DNA of 25,164 bases from CAISOG01 sp044375625 (GTDB lineage Bacteria > Pseudomonadota > Alphaproteobacteria > CAISOG01). Under the pieces are notes generated by a model. It was given only the letters and a program-made list of their open reading frames with translations, was not told where the DNA came from and did no database searches. Made by a program: the position numbers and the translations under genes. Where the stretch lies: the NCBI GenBank assembly GCA_044375625.1, contig JBILMH010000026.1, positions 1 to 25,164 of the forward strand, in the 5' to 3' direction. Positions 24,301-25,164 of this stretch are shown piece by piece; position 1 is the first letter of the stretch, and the number at the start of each line of letters is the position of its first letter.

Positions 24301-25164
24301 ATGAAATTATCGAAATCATCTGCCGCTTCTGCTTATCAACCAGGCTGTCTAAGCCATAGGATGGTGAAAGGATGGCGCAGCAATCGTGGCTATATGTTTG
24401 CGATGATGTTGGCGATGTTGGCATTGATGGCGGTGATGGGGGTGGGGCTGTCGCGGTTGATGATGACCACCAAGGCGACCACCCAGATGCAAAGGACACA
24501 GGACAATAAGCAGCTGATGAGCAGCCTGGTGATGACGCTTAGCAGCAAGGCGGCGGACAGTGATGGGGATTTTGTGTTGGAGCCGCCCGCGATGCAATCG
24601 TTTAATCCGGCGACCCCTACTGTAGGTGGATTGCTTCCCGAGGATGTTGCCAATGTAGACGCATGGGGACGTCGGTTGGGCTATTGCGCCTATGATTATG
24701 GCACCCAGCCTACTGCTGCGGCTACAGGGCGAATTCGCGGTAGCGCAACAACACCACCAAATGAAAACCCAACCAACTCATCCCCGACCGACAGTTGGGT
24801 GGCGTTGGTGGTGATCAGTGCGGGGCCCGATGGGGTTTTTAATAAGTTAGACGCAAGCGGAACAGTAACGGTAATGACACCATCCAATCGGCCGTATTGT
24901 CCGCCTGTTTTGGATGACAGCGTAACGCCGAACAAGGTAACAGCGGCCTCTGGCGTGGCGGCAACTGGCGACGACATGGTGGCGGCACGCAGCTATGGCG
25001 AGATGATCAGCTTTGGCAACGCCCAAATCGCATCAAAGCTAAGTGGGTTAGGAAGCAACACCACCAATAAACTTTGTCGGTTGGGCAGTGATGGAAAAAT
25101 GATTTGCGATATTTCGACTGGAATCAGTAACAGTAATACGGCTTACAGAATGTGTCGTTCAAAT
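24301..25164 (+). CDS. Pseudopilin-like membrane-anchored protein (3' end outside window)
   Basis: An open frame runs from ATG 24301 through the window end without a stop (288 codons). A basic leader of about 30 residues (KGWRSNRG) is followed by one long Met/Leu/Ala helix (YMFAMMLAMLALMAVMGVGLSRL), the arrangement of type IV prepilins cleaved after Gly. The usual Glu at +5 is not seen. Downstream DAWGRRLGYCAYDYG and VISAGPDGVFN resemble the DxWGxxxxY and SxGPDG segments of GspG-like pseudopilins. The rest is Ser/Thr/Asn-rich with several Cys. Codons look less GC-rich than in neighbouring genes. A minor pilin or secretion pseudopilin is my best guess; the start could also be ATG 24361. No clear ribosome site is present. 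Confidence 0.65.
   Translation, partial: MKLSKSSAASAYQPGCLSHRMVKGWRSNRGYMFAMMLAMLALMAVMGVGLSRLMMTTKATTQMQRTQDNKQLMSSLVMTLSSKAADSDGDFVLEPPAMQSFNPATPTVGGLLPEDVANVDAWGRRLGYCAYDYGTQPTAAATGRIRGSATTPPNENPTNSSPTDSWVALVVISAGPDGVFNKLDASGTVTVMTPSNRPYCPPVLDDSVTPNKVTAASGVAATGDDMVAARSYGEMISFGNAQIASKLSGLGSNTTNKLCRLGSDGKMICDISTGISNSNTAYRMCRSN

Noticed and set aside
24696..24977. 93-codon minus-strand frame
   Set aside because: Opposite the pseudopilin-like gene, whose plus-strand frame is open through the window end; no supporting motif.

Overview
This is a GC-rich chromosomal window that most likely comes from an alphaproteobacterium. The clearest pointer is a PopZ/DUF2497 polar organizer, a family known only from that class. 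Supporting signs are a CitE-like lyase ahead of sdhCDAB, a MutL with the endonuclease motif, a class II DAHP synthase, and an initiator tRNA whose anticodon stem carries AGG/CCU. Nearly all genes are housekeeping genes; the unusual material is mostly between genes.

Left part (1-6200): A histidine phosphatase gene runs into a tandem array of 109-bp units (841-1153). Each unit contains pieces of the initiator tRNA gene that ends the array (1128-1204, minus strand, with a good sigma-70-type promoter behind it). A three-gene surface-polysaccharide operon follows: UDP-glucose dehydrogenase, a priming phosphoglycosyl transferase and a membrane-bound nucleotide-sugar 4,6-dehydratase. Then come popZ and a 366-bp spacer with a REP-like palindromic element.

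Central part (6201-16062): pgi, mutL, a class II DAHP synthase and nadE lie head to tail with short gaps and may be one transcription unit. They converge on a minus-strand gene for an orphan NodT-type outer-membrane efflux lipoprotein. Divergent from that gene is rnc-era, with a perfect 8-8-8 inverted repeat just ahead of rnc.

Right part (16070-25164): On the minus strand an MFS drug exporter gene precedes ddl and ftsQ. These two overlap by 31 bp and have no ftsA/ftsZ after them. Next are sdhB, sdhA, sdhD and sdhC, which are transcribed as sdhCDAB from a recognisable promoter, and upstream of them a CitE/malyl-CoA-lyase-like gene. A 332-bp AT-richer spacer with several inverted repeats separates this block from a plus-strand gene for a pseudopilin-like protein that is still open at the window edge.

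I see no CRISPR array, transposase, integrase, phage gene or obvious defence system. The best candidate for something undescribed is the tRNA-fMet fragment array. Secondary points are long G/C homopolymers inside mutL, ddl, ftsQ and rnc, an RNase III with two amide substitutions at metal-ligand positions, and the putative rnc leader hairpin. All calls come from reading the sequence; no database search was run.
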